The notes under the pieces are model-generated. The model was not told the DNA's origin. It was given only the letters and a program-made list of their open reading frames with translations, and searched no databases. 64,000 bases of DNA. Origin: Pyricularia pennisetigena. Its lineage: Eukaryota > Ascomycota > Sordariomycetes > Magnaporthales > Pyriculariaceae. Positions 34,501 through 46,566 of the stretch are shown here, one piece after another. Both the position numbers and the translations under genes were made by a program. The first letter of the stretch is position 1; each line of letters begins with the position of its first letter. The DNA lies in contig NC_043743.1 in the NCBI RefSeq assembly GCF_004337985.1, positions 3,798,580-3,862,579 on the forward strand, read 5' to 3'.

Positions 34501-37212
34501 CTACATGTGCACGGTCATGACATCCATCTTGTCGAATGCTTTGCCGCATGAAGGGCACTTGCGTCGTCTGTTCGCCAGCCTACTCTGCACGCAGTCGTTG
34601 CAGAACACGTGCCCGCATGTTTTGATCACTGCGTTCTTGAATTCACTGTTGCACACATTGCAAAGAGCAAATTTCTACGCGCAGTCGTAACGAGGTCAGC
34701 ACTTCCGTCATTTGCGGGGAGGACACAGTGTGGGGAGGGGGGAATGTGTACTCACCCTTAAATCATCCTCAGCTGATGCACCACCAGATCCCCTGGATTT
34801 AAGGTTATCCCTCTCTTTCTGAGCATGCTCCAGTCGGGTCTTGACCCTTTCCAACTCGGTCTCGTGCGATGCTGCCTTCTCCTTCAGCGACAAGGCTATT
34901 GAGTCCTTGTTCTTCACAAGCTTGTTCAATGTTTCGGCTTGGTTCTTGAGCGCCTCGTATTGTCGTAGAGCATCCGAGCTCGAGGCCTTGAGCTTGCGGT
35001 TCTCTTCGAGGATGGTAACATTGGACTGCTTCAGCTCGGCGAGTTGCTTCTCCATGTTGGCAATGAGGATTTTGGTGTGCGCCTCAACCTCCTTTAGCTG
35101 CGTGATTATGGTGGAACTCGTCTTGTTCTGATGCTGCAGTGCCTTGTTCTCGTTAATTCGGGCGTCGGTGTCTCGTCTCACGGCAAAATATTTCTGGTCG
35201 GCCTTGTTTCGGTCCGTGATAGCATTCGACAGCTTCGTCTCAAGTGCCGTCAGATCTGTCAACTTCTTCTGCGCAACTGCCACTGCCTTCCTGTACGCCT
35301 TCTCGACGGAAGGCACCTCGCTTTGGATCAGTTCGTAATCCCGTTCCAGTTTCATGTACCGGGCGATCAGGTCAGCCACATCCATGGATTCAAGATCTTC
35401 GCGGGATGTTGCCATTGCCGTGTCCGCGGCTGGGCGCAGCCTTTCCACCTCTTGTTCCAGCCCGGCTATCCTGTCGTCCTTGGCTGCTGACAGCTCCTCC
35501 AGATGCTTCAGCGACGCAATTTCTTGCTCATTCTTGGACTTTTGAATGGCCAATTGCGCATTCAGTTCGTCTCTTGAGGCCCTTATACGGGTAAGATCCT
35601 GGTCCTTCTGCTGCAGTTGATCCTCCAGATCGGATGTTATTGCTTGAGCTTCCCGGTTGAGCAATTCGCGATAGCTGGTCCTTTCAGTTTGCAACTTCTC
35701 AGCTTCTTCTCGCAGTTGCTTGTTCACAGCCTCAAGAGTGTTGACTCTCTTGATCAAGTCCTCATTCTGCAGCTTGAATTGCTTAAAAAGATCCGTCCTC
35801 GAGTACTCTTCGTCGGTGACCGTTTCTTTGCGAGCTTTCAATGAGGTGTTCTCTTCTAACAAAGTCTTGATTTCAGACTTGAGAGCGGTGATCTGCTTCT
35901 CTTGTGTTGCAAGCACAGCGGCTGCCTCGTCGTACTTGAGCTGAAGGGCTTCGGAATGTCCATTCGATTTCGGTTCCTCGGTCGAACGTTCCGTGGATGG
36001 CGGCCTTGCTGAGGCAATAGCTTGGGCTTGCTGCTCAACCTTCTGCACTTGCACACTTTTGGCGCGATCCAGCTTCTTCTCGGCTTTCACGTATCGAAGG
36101 GTGGCGGTATCCAACTGTTCTGACAGCGCATCCTTTTCGGCGTTGGACCTATCGAGCTTAATGACAAGGTCCTTTTGCGCAGCTAAGAGCTTGTTAATTT
36201 GCGATTCCAACTCGGAGACATCAGACTTGACGTCTCGTGATGCCTTTATTAACCCAAAAAGCGTTTCAAGTTTCGACCTGATAACTTTCTTTTTGTCCCC
36301 CAGGTGCTCTTGAAATTCTTCTGAATCTTTGAATTGCAAGGCAGTTGAGGACAATATCGAGTCTCCTGTAGATCATGGGTCAGTTGTTGGTCTTGTGCAA
36401 AAGTTGCGGGAGAATAGCCGGCGTACCCTTGCAATCTATATCCGATGATAGAGAGCCGCGAGCGAGGAGCTCGATTTCATCGAGCATCTGGAGACCGTCA
36501 GATGTGTTTATAAACGAGATCGCTCCAGGAAGATAACACACGTACTTGCAGGAACCATTGATCTATTATCCGAAGGTGGTCGTCGTGATGCGTAGAACGT
36601 TTTGTCACCTCTTCTAATCTAGTCTCTAAGGTGGCTTTTTGTCGGCGGTACTCGAGCATCTGTCGATAGATTGCATCTTTTTGAAAGTCCTATGGCCAAG
36701 ACATCAGTTTGTTGCAACTTTTGGAATGGAAATGTCGCGCGAGCGTAATGAAGACGTGTATTTATATGGCAAAGGGATCGCGAATGGCTTTGAAGTATGT
36801 GGTGAGCATTCTGAACCTGGCAACAGAGCAAGCTTTATGGCAGCATGCCCCAGGATCAGCACAGAACACGTAGTGCATTTCGCTACACTCGTTGAGCCTG
36901 CGGCTTTATCGCCAAAACGACGCGTAATGACAGCAATGTCGACCGATGGAATCCGCCAACGGGTGCAATGCATGTAGTACTGGAAAGAGTGGCGCGAGAG
37001 GTGGTGTTGTCGCCAAGGAATGGTCTTACCTCAATCCAGGCCTCGTCCCTTGACTCGCCATCATCCCGAGATTTGACGGTTCCGTTAACTGCTTGCCTTT
37101 TGCTGGGAGGAGCGATCTCATCAGTCGCGCTGATGGCTGGCCTCTTCCTGTCCTCCATTTTTGTAAGGCCGGAAGAGTGCGAAACGGCTGGCGAGGACGT
37201 GGCAACAGGCAT
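34501..37212 (-). CDS. bre1: Bre1, E3 ubiquitin ligase for histone H2B
   Basis: Five exons (37030-37212, 36546-36689, 36427-36487, 34756-36365, 34501-34674) give 723 residues. With Rad6/Ubc2 it mono-ubiquitinates H2B during transcription, which promotes H3K4 and H3K79 methylation. The N-terminus has the conserved [10 protein letters not shown] and [10 protein letters not shown], followed by long coiled coil through about residue 650. The C-terminal RING is complete: C671, C674, C686, H688, C691, C694, C706, C709, in [20 protein letters not shown]. All junctions use GT-AG sites and keep frame; the third exon is only 61 bp. The ATG at 37212 (MPVATSS) is chosen because the frame upstream has no family-like sequence. 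It shares a 745-bp divergent upstream region with bdp1. Confidence 0.94.
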
Positions 37213-37862
37213 GAGAAAGGGAGGGAAGCTTGAAGCCTGAAGGTCGATATCGCGTCGGCAAAATTTGGCTCGAAAGTGGACAACAAGTCGACGATGGCCG
37301 ACTCTTTCGTCTAACCAGGAAGAAACCTGGACGGCGACGGCCAGGAGGGCATTAAGGATGGCGGAATTGGCTTGTGTTGTTGTGGTTGCAGACCGCGAAA
37401 TGAGACTTGTTTCTAGCAAAGCTGATTTTTCGACTTGACGCCCCCGAATGCACAGTCGACAGCCAGCCAGATTGATGACCAAGCGGCAGGCCAAGCGACC
37501 ATCCTGAGCTAGTGGGTCGTGCTAGTCCACTATCGTACTAGCGTCAGTATGCCTGAGTTTCCTTTTGAGCGCAGCCCCGCATCTTGTATGGAGTGTTGCA
37601 GCAGGTTCGGACGCGACCTGATTGTCAAAGTTGAAACTCTGGGAAAATCCTTAGTTGCCTTAGTAATTATTTGTTCATTCAACAGCACAGCGACCAACTT
37701 GACTTTGCGACTATCTATCTCTACGGCTACCTGCAATCGCATCGTCTGCGAAACAAACCACCCGCCACTGCCAGGCCGCCAGTCATCAAGAGGTCATGAG
37801 TCGCATGCAAGATTGGACGTGAGGGGCTGCCGACGAGCGACCTGACGCGGCTCGTCTTGTCA

Positions 37863-37915
<53 letters not shown>

Positions 37916-37957
37916 NAAAAACATTCCTCGGCCCACCGATAAGCTCAATTCTTCAAG
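37213..37957. promoter_or_regulatory. Divergent promoter region of bre1 and bdp1
   Basis: Both genes read outward from this stretch. Inverted CCAAT boxes (ATTGG) occur at 37366-37370 and 37812-37816. A very long poly(A) tract lies 36 bases before the bdp1 ATG. Confidence 0.5.
37864..37921 (+). repeat. 58-base poly(A) tract with one ambiguous base
   Basis: Unbroken A apart from an N at 37916. True length is uncertain because such runs are poorly sequenced. It lies in the bdp1 5' leader or core promoter. Confidence 0.9.
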
Positions 37958-40216
37958 ATGCTCAAGAAGAAAGGCGCCCCATCCTTCAAGCCGAAGGCCG
38001 GCATTCGCAGGAATCCTGCTCCGGCTGCAGCCAAAAGCCAGTCGGGCACTCCTGCTCCCACCCAGCCTTCGGCCTCGAACGATTCTGTGCTTGCCTCGAC
38101 CCCAACATTCACACCTGCTCAGGCACCTACGTCAGAGAGTACCATTACGACTTCTTCCGTACCTCCGCAGATCACCGCGACGCCTCCAACATCCAATACC
38201 GAGGCTCCAAGTACGCAAACTCAGACTGCACAACCCTCACGCAGTGTCCAGGCCCCGGCGATAGCCGTTCCTGTTGAACAGCCATCAGCTCAGGCCACTT
38301 CCCATACCGCAACACAATCGCAAGATGCTAGCATACGTGAATCCACAACTCGAGATGACAGCACACCTGGTGTGTCTTCTGGGCAGAGTTCAACCACCCA
38401 GACCACAACTCCAAATGACATACAGAGGGACGCTTCATCGACCCAGTCCATACACTCAGAACCTACTCGCTCTGACTTGCCTACAAACTTGAGTATTTCA
38501 GAGCCCTCGAATATCATACAGGATCCGCCCGTGACTGAGAACTTGCCGGATGTGTCAAGTACAGACGTGGCCTCCCAATCAGAGACGTTACTCTCACCGG
38601 GACCATCCAGGAATATTGGAACACTTGTAGACGATTCCCTTATCACACTGGAAATAACTAGTACTGCTGGCGATAGTGAACCGACCACAGAAAGACGAAA
38701 GCGCGGCGCACCGGTTACGCCTTCAATTGAGGTCATCTCCGCTGGGCCATCCTTGGAAAACGCTGCAGCCCCTTCCCCGAAACGTCGTCGCACGGCCACC
38801 AGTACCGCGCAAGACTCAACAGTAGTAGCTACAGAATCAAATGATTCATTCCAACCTGGACCTCAGAAAAAGCGAGCAAGGACAACCAAAAAATCATCAT
38901 CAGAGGCACAACCACAAGAGACTCCGAATGCTGACTCTCAGCAGGATGGCGACGCCGGTCCATTCCAACCGAAGCGAAAGGCTAGATCCAGGAAGACTAC
39001 CACCGCAGCGCCTGGTGGAAATGGCGACACATCCTCCACACAACCTAAAAAACCAAGGAAGAGTCGCGCTACACGTGTTACAGTGAGCAATGCCGATAGT
39101 GCCGATGATGCTACTGGCCTTGGCGAAGTCAGAACAGGGAGGAAATCCTCAAAAAGGCCGCGGAAGGAACGCTCGGTCACGCCGGAAGATGCTGAGCAGC
39201 GGGCGATAGATCCAAGTAGCTTAACCATGGCGGAACTCACGAAGGATCTACGAATCGGCAAGAAGTTCAGCCGTCACGATGAGTTACGTGACAGGATGAA
39301 GACTTTGCAGGAAAAGCAGCGAGAAGAACGACGTCTGAGAAAAGCTAACGGTGGAGTCACACCAGGTGATGAGGATGCCACAGCTTTGGCAACTGGTGAA
39401 GTCCCGGAGAGCTCGCAAACGACCTCAGCTCCGACGGGCCCCAATGCCGGTGTTGGCTCTTCGACGCAACCAGCAGCACTGGGCCCACAGTTTGAGATTA
39501 TCAATGGCGAGATCGTTATCAACCAGGCGTCCCTGGTGCACGACCGGCACGCTGCAGCGATGGTTGATCATGCCGACATGGAGGAAGTTGAAGAAAACGA
39601 TTTCACGCGTATGACCAACCAGGCCACTTATTTGCGCCCAACAAAAATAAAAGGTCCAAACGCATGGACCAAGGAAGAAACACAGCAGTTCTACGAGTAC
39701 TTGCGCATGTTTGGGACCGACTTCCAGACCATAGCCAATATGTTCCCTGGGCGCATGAGACGCCACGTCAAGATGAAGTTCAACCGCGAGGAGAGACATA
39801 ATCCAACAGGAGTAAATGCGGCTCTCGTAGGACAAAAAGTTGTCATGATAGACCTTGCCGAGTATCAAACACGCACAGGAAAGGCACTGGAGCCAACTGC
39901 CGATATCGAAGAAGAGCATCGCAAAAGGCAAGAGGCGCACGACGCTGAGCAGAAACGCATCCAAGAGGAGGCTGATGCGGTGCAAGCCGAGAAGCGGAAG
40001 AAGCTGCTGGGCACGGGCCAGGATAATGGGAATGCGAAAGTTGCGGAGAAAACCAAGACCAAGGACAAGGACGTCGGCGACGGCAAGTCCAAAGGGGCCA
40101 CGAAAAGTCAAACCGAGATTATGGAAGAGGAGGAGGACGTCGAGGTCATTGATGAGGATGAAGTGGAAGAGCGTCCCACTCGTCGCCGTGGTCGATTTAT
40201 TGGTATTGGCGGTTGA
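37958..40216 (+). CDS. bdp1: Bdp1 (TFIIIB B'' subunit), RNA polymerase III initiation factor
   Basis: A single exon of 752 residues starting MLKKKGAPSFKPKAGIRR, a basic motif common in this family. Bdp1 joins Brf1 and TBP to open tRNA and 5S promoters for Pol III. The extended SANT/Myb domain is at about 564-617: GPNAWTKEETQQFYEYLRMF, FQTIANMFPGR and the KMKFNREERHNP end. The preceding TRMTNQATYLRPTK and following EHRKRQEAHDAEQKR helix are also family features. The first ~430 residues are Ser/Thr/Pro-rich with basic nuclear-localisation-like runs (KKRARTTKK, RKSSKRPRKER). The C-terminus is acidic (EEEEDVEVIDEDEVEE) then Arg-rich. Confidence 0.92.
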   Translation: MLKKKGAPSFKPKAGIRRNPAPAAAKSQSGTPAPTQPSASNDSVLASTPTFTPAQAPTSESTITTSSVPPQITATPPTSNTEAPSTQTQTAQPSRSVQAPAIAVPVEQPSAQATSHTATQSQDASIRESTTRDDSTPGVSSGQSSTTQTTTPNDIQRDASSTQSIHSEPTRSDLPTNLSISEPSNIIQDPPVTENLPDVSSTDVASQSETLLSPGPSRNIGTLVDDSLITLEITSTAGDSEPTTERRKRGAPVTPSIEVISAGPSLENAAAPSPKRRRTATSTAQDSTVVATESNDSFQPGPQKKRARTTKKSSSEAQPQETPNADSQQDGDAGPFQPKRKARSRKTTTAAPGGNGDTSSTQPKKPRKSRATRVTVSNADSADDATGLGEVRTGRKSSKRPRKERSVTPEDAEQRAIDPSSLTMAELTKDLRIGKKFSRHDELRDRMKTLQEKQREERRLRKANGGVTPGDEDATALATGEVPESSQTTSAPTGPNAGVGSSTQPAALGPQFEIINGEIVINQASLVHDRHAAAMVDHADMEEVEENDFTRMTNQATYLRPTKIKGPNAWTKEETQQFYEYLRMFGTDFQTIANMFPGRMRRHVKMKFNREERHNPTGVNAALVGQKVVMIDLAEYQTRTGKALEPTADIEEEHRKRQEAHDAEQKRIQEEADAVQAEKRKKLLGTGQDNGNAKVAEKTKTKDKDVGDGKSKGATKSQTEIMEEEEDVEVIDEDEVEERPTRRRGRFIGIGG

Positions 40217-41076
40217 AGAATAGACGACTAAGTCAATGGGTACAAGATAGAGCAAGGTCGGGGATAAGAGGGACATGGATGGGCGATGATATACCCGCAC
40301 AACTAGCAAGTTGTCGCACAATTATAGGAACCTCTGATGGCAGGGGCGTTTATTTGAGACTGCAAAATTCAAATACGATACAATTAGCCATGATATTTTA
40401 ACTTGCCTAGTGCCCATCTAGAAGAGATCCAATTCGGCTTTTGACCCAACCCCACATCGCCACCAAAGTGAATAATAATACATCTCGGCAGGTCCCGTAA
40501 CCTCGCAAGTTAACCGAGGCGCGGTGATTGATTTTGGTGAACAACAGCCAGGAAAAAAAAAAAAAAAAAAAAAAAAAACAATTTAAATGCTGTGAAATGA
40601 TTATTTAGAATGATACCATTTGTAATAAGTCTGTTTCCAAATATTCAAATAATGTGGCAAATTGTCAATGACAAAGCTTGTCCACTTGTGGCGCTTGGAT
40701 CTGTGTTTCTTTGCCCCCTTCCTTTTGCACTACACACTACCTAGGAAATTTTTGACTCATTCTGATTCCATCGGTCGGTGAGACCTACAGCAGAATTTGT
40801 GCCAACGACATCTTAAAGACAAGTCATCCAAAGACACAGACCCTGCACCAAGTTGATATTCTGCACAACACAACTTTATCAAATTTGAGGCTCTTTTCTA
40901 TTTCCAATTTTACTCTACACTTGCTATCTATCTAGACTGCGTGTTAATCCTGTGTAGCCAAATCACAAGTGTGAAACCCAAAATCTTATCGTCGAAGCTG
41001 CTTTATAAAAACGTTGCCAAAACAGCAGGGACTGTTCCCTGCCGCCGGGAGCAACTTGCCATCCGCGCAATCGAGG
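40217..41076. other. Intergenic region upstream of the NFX1-type gene
   Basis: Contains the bdp1 3' UTR, a 26-base poly(A) tract at 40553-40578, and the promoter and leader of the next gene. No gene supported. Confidence 0.6.
40553..40578 (+). repeat. 26-base poly(A) tract
   Basis: Uninterrupted A run in the bdp1 to NFX1-type gene spacer. Confidence 0.9.
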
Positions 41077-44000
41077 ATGGCTGAAGTACAACAAGTGCAA
41101 CCCCAATCAGGTCAACCTACGGCGAGCAGTCAATCTCAGCCTCAAAGGGGATCTAGGCAACGCAGGGGTCCTCGTCGGGGTAGAGGCCGAGGAGGTCAAG
41201 TTACAGTAGCGAGAGCCGATGCGGGACAGGGAAACCTTCAAAATCTACGAAACAATGCTCCTGCGCACGTGATACCATACAATAACAACGACAACGCATC
41301 GACCGCGAATAACAACAGATCGACAAATAACAACACCCACCAAACGAATTTGCAGGATGGAAATGGACGTCAGAGCACGACACCGTCCGTGAGCTCCAGG
41401 GGTGCTTCCCGAGGGGGGCGTGGAGCCCGTGGCGGACGTGGTGGTCGAGGAGGACAGGCACAGAGCCAGCGAGGGGGTGGGGGTAGGGGTGGTCGAGGAG
41501 GTTCTACGATTCCTTCAAGGCGGGCTTTTGGGGGTCATCTGACGGAGGCACAGGATGGCGAACCTCAAGGCTCAGCGGGCCTAAGTGGTGATGCCCCAGA
41601 GTTCGTGCCGGGCCATGCTCCCCTGCAAGGAAGGTGAGTGCATTATTGGCTTTGGACATTTCCCTCTGTGGGAGTGGCTTATTAACATCCCGAACAGGTC
41701 TCAGCCTAAGCAGCCGCCTGCTCCGGCAGTGTTGCCTGCCAAATCCTCGGCGCCAGACTTGCCGACCCGTATTCATGAAGACATAAACAACCGGCAATAC
41801 GACTGTGTCATTTGCATGAACGAAATTCTTCGCTCCTCAAGGGTATGGTCCTGTTCCATCTGCTGGACAGTTATTCACCTCCACTGCGTGAAGAAGTGGC
41901 ATCAGAACCAAACTGCCAAAGCAGATCAGAACCAGGAGCTGGGCAAGACTCCATCGTGGCGATGCCCAGGGTGCAACTCGAGTCACGAGGATCCGCCAGG
42001 CTCCTATCATTGTTGGTGTGGCAAAGACGTCAACCCGTCCTCGGTTCCTAGCCTGCCGGCTCATTCCTGCGGGCAGACATGTTCGAGACCAAGGCCGACA
42101 TGTCCACATCCTTGTAGTTTGCAGTGCCATGCTGGACCATGTCCACCATGCGGACTCATGGGACCGTCAAGGCCATGCTTTTGCGGCAAGCATGAAACTT
42201 CGAAACGGTGTACCGAGACCGACTACTCAAAAGGTTGGAGTTGCAACGAAATTTGCGGTGATTACTTGCCCTGCGGTGAGCATCAGTGCGAGCGGCCCTG
42301 CCATGAAGGGCTCTGTGGAAGCTGCGAGCTTCTGGTAGATAGCGTTTGCTACTGCGGCAAAACTCAAAAGGAAATTCCCTGTTCGCAACGGGAGGAGATT
42401 ATCCAATCTTTCAACCACGGGCAACTCAAAGCTCAGGGGGAGGCGGATAAAGATACTTGGTTTGAAGGCTCTTTCAAGTGCTCTTCGACATGTGAGCGGC
42501 CTTATGACTGTGGCCATCACACCTGCGAGCTCGAATGCCATCCACAGGACGCAGAAACGCCTCACTGCCCGTTGTCTCCAGACTCGGTACTCTACTGCCC
42601 ATGTGGGAAGACGCCATTGAGTGAAATACTTCCTGAGCCTCGCCAGTCCTGCCAGGACCCGATACCTTCGTGCAAAAGGATGTGCGAAAAGGCCTTGCCA
42701 TGTGGTCACTCATGCTTGGAACAATGCGGTCCGGGATCGTGCGGTCCTTGCACACAAACAGTGGAGTTGCCCTGTCGGTGTGGACGAACAACTACAGAAA
42801 TGCTGTGTCACGAGGCAGAGAAAGAGGCAGGGTTCCTAGAGTGCGAACGGACTTGCAGGACTCAGATGAGCTGTGGGAGGCACGAGTGTGGGAAGCAATG
42901 TTGCTCTGGTGAGAAGAGGGCGTCCGAGAGGCTGGCTGCGAAGAGGAAGAACAAGACGAGCAACAACTCGGCGACTCAGGAAGACTTTGAGGCGGAACAT
43001 GTGTGCTTGCGGACATGCGGTCGACAGCTCAAGGTATGCAGCAAATTGCCCGCTCGATGNNNNNNNNNNNNNNNNNNNNNNNNNNNNNNNNNNNNNNNNN
43101 NNNNNNNNNNNNNNNNNNNNNNNNNNNNNNNNNNNNNNNNNNNNNNNNNNNNNNNNNNNNNNNNNNNNNNNNNNNNNNNNNNNNNNNNNNNNNNNNNNNN
43201 NNNNNNNNNNNNNNNNNNNNNNNNNNNNNNNNNNNNNNNNNNNNNNNNNNNNNNNNNNNNNNNNNNNNNNNNNNNNNNNNNNNNNNNNNNACTCATCTTG
43301 TCTAGCACGGCATTTGCTGGGTAATGGCTAACACGATCAAACTTCCAGTGCGGCACTCATTCATGTTCTCAGCTTTGTCACCGAGGCCCTTGCCCGTCAT
43401 GCTTGGAGGCAATCTTCTCCGAGATATCCTGCAACTGCGGCCGGACGGTGCTCTATCCTCCTCAGCCTTGTGGTACACGTCCTCCTGATTGCCGATTTGA
43501 ATGTACCCGGCCAACAGGATGCGGCCATGCACGCGTCCCTCATAACTGTCACGGGGACGATGACTCTTGTCCCAAGTGTCCGTTCCTAGTCGACAGGCCC
43601 TGTCTCTGTGGCAAGCAGATACTGAAGAACCAGCCTTGTTGGTTCGAAGAGGTCCGTTGTGGCTTGGTTTGTGGCAAGACGTTGCCATGTGGCCATCGGT
43701 GCGGTCTGCCCTGCCATCGGCCCGGTCAATGCGAGACGGCCGACACAGCGAGGACCAACTGTTCGCAAAAGTGCGGCAAGCCACGGAAGAACTGTGAGCA
43801 TGTCTGCTTGCAACAGTGTCACTTCCCTGTCGCTTGCAATGAGGACAAGCCCTGTCAGTCCAAGATTTTCATTACTTGTGAATGCCAAAATCGCAAAAAA
43901 GAAGTTTTGTGTCTAGCGACACTCTATGAGCAGCAAACTCGCGAACCGCTCACATGCGACGACGAGTGCCTACGGCTCAAGAGGAACCGACGCCTGGCAG

Positions 44001-44995
44001 ACGCGCTCAACATAGATCCAGACAGCCACTCGGACAATCACATACCTTATTCTGAGACGACGCTCAAGCTCTTCCGCGAGAACGTCGGCTGGGCCCAGAC
44101 TCAGGAACGCGAGTTCCGCGTCTTTGCCTCGGACACGGCCGAGAAGCGCCTTCGTTTCAAGCCTATGAAGCGCAATCAGCGCGCATTTCTGCACGCCCTG
44201 GCCGAGGACTACGGTTTCGACAGCGAGAGCCAGGACCCCGAGCCGCACCGGCACGTGTCCATCTTCAAGACGCCCCGGTTCGTCTCGGCGCCGCGCAAGA
44301 CGCTCGGTCAGTGCGTAAACATGCTCAAGATCGCGGCCGAGGCTGAGGCAGTCGCTAGGAGCAACGCAGCGCAGCAGCAGGCCAAGACGACGGCTCTCCA
44401 GCCCTTCAACGCCTTCGTCCTGTCCAAGCTGACTTTTGGACTGACCATTGACGAAGTCGACAAGACGCTGGCAGCGGACTTGTCCAGCAGCAACGCTATG
44501 TCGCTGACGTTCTCGACCACGTTCCTCCCGGCGACGGATGAGGTGCTGGTCGTGGCCAAGCCCCCGCCCGCCACTGCAGCCAACATTACCCGCTCCGGGG
44601 TTGCGACCACGCCCGTGGCCGTCGAGAATGCACTCACGGCTCTGAAGCCCGCCGTCTCCAAGACCATGACCAAGACGGGCCTAGCTGGCAACGTGAGTCT
44701 CTGCCACGTAGACTCGACCGGCATTGTGGTACGGCGCGAGGGCCACGGCTCGGGCGGTGGTCCGGATGCTGGCGGATGGAGCGCCGTCGCCGGGCGGGCT
44801 GCAGCTCGACCGCGCACGGTTGCTACCCCGCCCGTGAAAAAGGCCGGCAGTGTCTTCCTCGCTCTGGGAAGGAAAAAGCCGGCGGCCCCAGAGGCGTCCA
44901 AGGCGAAGAAACCCGAGCCCGAGCCGGTCGAGGATGACTGGGAGGCTGCGGTTGAGAAGATGGAGGAGCCGACTGAAGAGGCAGAGGCCTTATGA
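41077..44995 (+). CDS. fap1: NFX1-type zinc-finger protein with R3H domain (Fap1-like)
   Basis: Exons 41077-41633, 41698-43033 and 43349-44995 give 1179 residues. The ATG at 41077 (MAEVQQVQ) is used because the longer frame begins with TTG. A Gln/Asn-rich, RGG-rich N-terminus precedes a RING/PHD-like finger (YDCVICMNEILRSSRVWSCS, then WRCPGCNS; ~220-290). A long series of NFX1 Cys-rich fingers follows (for example CGHSCLEQCGPGSCGPC, CGTHSCSQLCHRGPCPSC, CGHRCGLPCHRPGQC). An R3H-like region lies near 910 (FLHALAEDYGFDSESQ). Yeast Fap1 binds Fpr1/FKBP12 and competes with rapamycin; human NF-X1 is a transcription regulator and ligase. The 231-base N gap is inside intron 2 (GTATGC...TCCAG), and the codons on both sides join as GRQLK-CGTHSC, so no coding sequence appears lost. 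Confidence 0.92.
43060..43290. other. Assembly gap (231 N)
   Basis: A run of N inside intron 2 of the NFX1-type gene. Its real length may differ from 231. Confidence 0.99.
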
Positions 44996-45567
44996 TCGAC
45001 GTGTCAAACAAAATAGCATCAGGATAAACTTTAGCGCATTCTTTTTCTGTATTTGGAGTTACGTTTACAAAAGGTTGAACAAGGGATATAGAGTTAAAAG
45101 GCGTTGTGGTGCCAAAAATTGTCGAGATTGAGTGGATTAGAAATATGATAACCATCCATGAGGTTTGATTTTTTTGTTCTTGTAAAAACTGACAGCGCCG
45201 TACTCCTAAACCCAAAAACACATGCTAATCCCAATATATTATAGCGAAAAAAAAAAAAAAAAAATCTAACGCGTAGGCCCGGATCTGATATTCCTCAAGT
45301 CTTCAGTTCATTGAATCAAGTCACAGCCTACGGCGTTTTTGGAAGTCGGAGCGAGACATGGCGAATCCTTCTCAACACATACTCACATCATCCACCGCAC
45401 TCAAACGTGGGCACTCCCGATACCTCATCACGCCGTCTTTCGAGTCGTCTCCATTGCAGACTTTCTTTTCAGAATCCGCTGTATCCTCAAGCCGCATTGG
45501 ACTCTCGAAATATGACTAACCCCTGAACCGACTACGCCCTTCAGTGAATCCATATCCTGCACGGGGT
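44996..45567. other. Convergent 3' region of the NFX1-type and HMG-box genes
   Basis: No gene supported. Poly(A) at 45247-45264 and T-rich runs, probably both 3' UTRs. Confidence 0.6.
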
Positions 45568-46566
45568 TCAGTTTTTGGCATCCCCGCCTGCAGCGCTCGG
45601 GGTAGCCTCTGGTTCAGTGTCGTAGTTTGTCATTTCTACATCCTCGTCCTGGGCCGCACCAGTCTTGGCCGCCGGTCCGGGCGTGTCCTCTGGCGGTTGG
45701 CTACTTTCGGCCTTGACGTCGGCAGCCTTTTCGGACTCGGCGGCGGCGGTTGTCTTGTCCGCCGCACTCTTCTTGTCCTTTTGCTGCTGCTTCTCCTCCG
45801 CCTCCTTCTGCAGCTTTTCGTACTTTGTCTTGTACGGCTCCTTGTCGGCGTCGGACAGGTCCTTCCAGCGGCGCGCGAGCTCCTCCTCGACACTGTCCTT
45901 GTCCTTTTCCTTTTCCGCCACCGTCGGTCGGATCTCGGCGCAGTACACATCGAACGCGCTGCTGGGCTTCTTGGCCCCCGTGCCGTTGGCCGCTGGGGAA
46001 GCGTCGCTGGTCGGGGAGGCTGGGAGCTGAGAGCTGCCGGCGCGGACGGGTTCAGGTGGGTTGGCGAAGCTCGACCCGGGTGTGGCGGCGCCGGCTTCCG
46101 TCCCGGGCATGGTGGAGAGCTTTCTATGCCCTCGCTTCGTCCTCAGGGGTTTCTCCTTGGGCTATTGGGGTTGCAATGGTTAGTAAACATTTGAATCGTT
46201 GGACGGCAGAGATCCGGGCATCAAATAGTAAGATGTAAACACAGTGATAGACACCGATACGTCTAGACAAAGCCAACTTACCGTCGGTGGAGGGCTTGGG
46301 CTGCCGTCAGAGTCCTCAACGTTGGTGCTGGTGCGCTTGGCGAGCTGTTCCAGCAGAAAGGCGCGCTCAATTCGCATCTTCTCGGCCTGGCGGCTCAGGC
46401 GCGAGAGGCGTATGCGCGAGGCCTCGTTTGCCTCCTCTACCTCGGCGGTGCGCTGCTTCAATTGGATGCACTTGCGCCGGTAAGCCTCCTCGACCGATGG
46501 CGGCAGGGCGGGCGTCGCTGTGCTGGCTTCGCCGCCGGGGTTATGATCATCAGCCGTGTCGTCCAT
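45568..46566 (-). CDS. nhp10: HMG-box protein with N-terminal coiled coil (Nhp10-like, INO80 subunit candidate)
   Basis: Exons 46282-46566 and 45568-46161 give 292 residues (intron GTAAGT...AATAG, phase 0). Residues ~28-75 form a coiled coil (EEAYRRKCIQLKQR, RIERAFLLEQLAKR) like that of fungal Nhp10-type proteins. A single HMG box spans ~159-220 (KKPSSAFDVYCAEIRP, EEELARRWKDLSDADKEPY, KYEKLQKEAEE). The tail is Lys/Ala then acidic. A coiled coil followed by one HMG box suggests the Nhp10 subunit of the INO80 chromatin remodeller, which helps bind linker DNA. A generic non-histone HMG protein is the alternative. It starts 742 bp from the divergent cct8. Confidence 0.82.
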
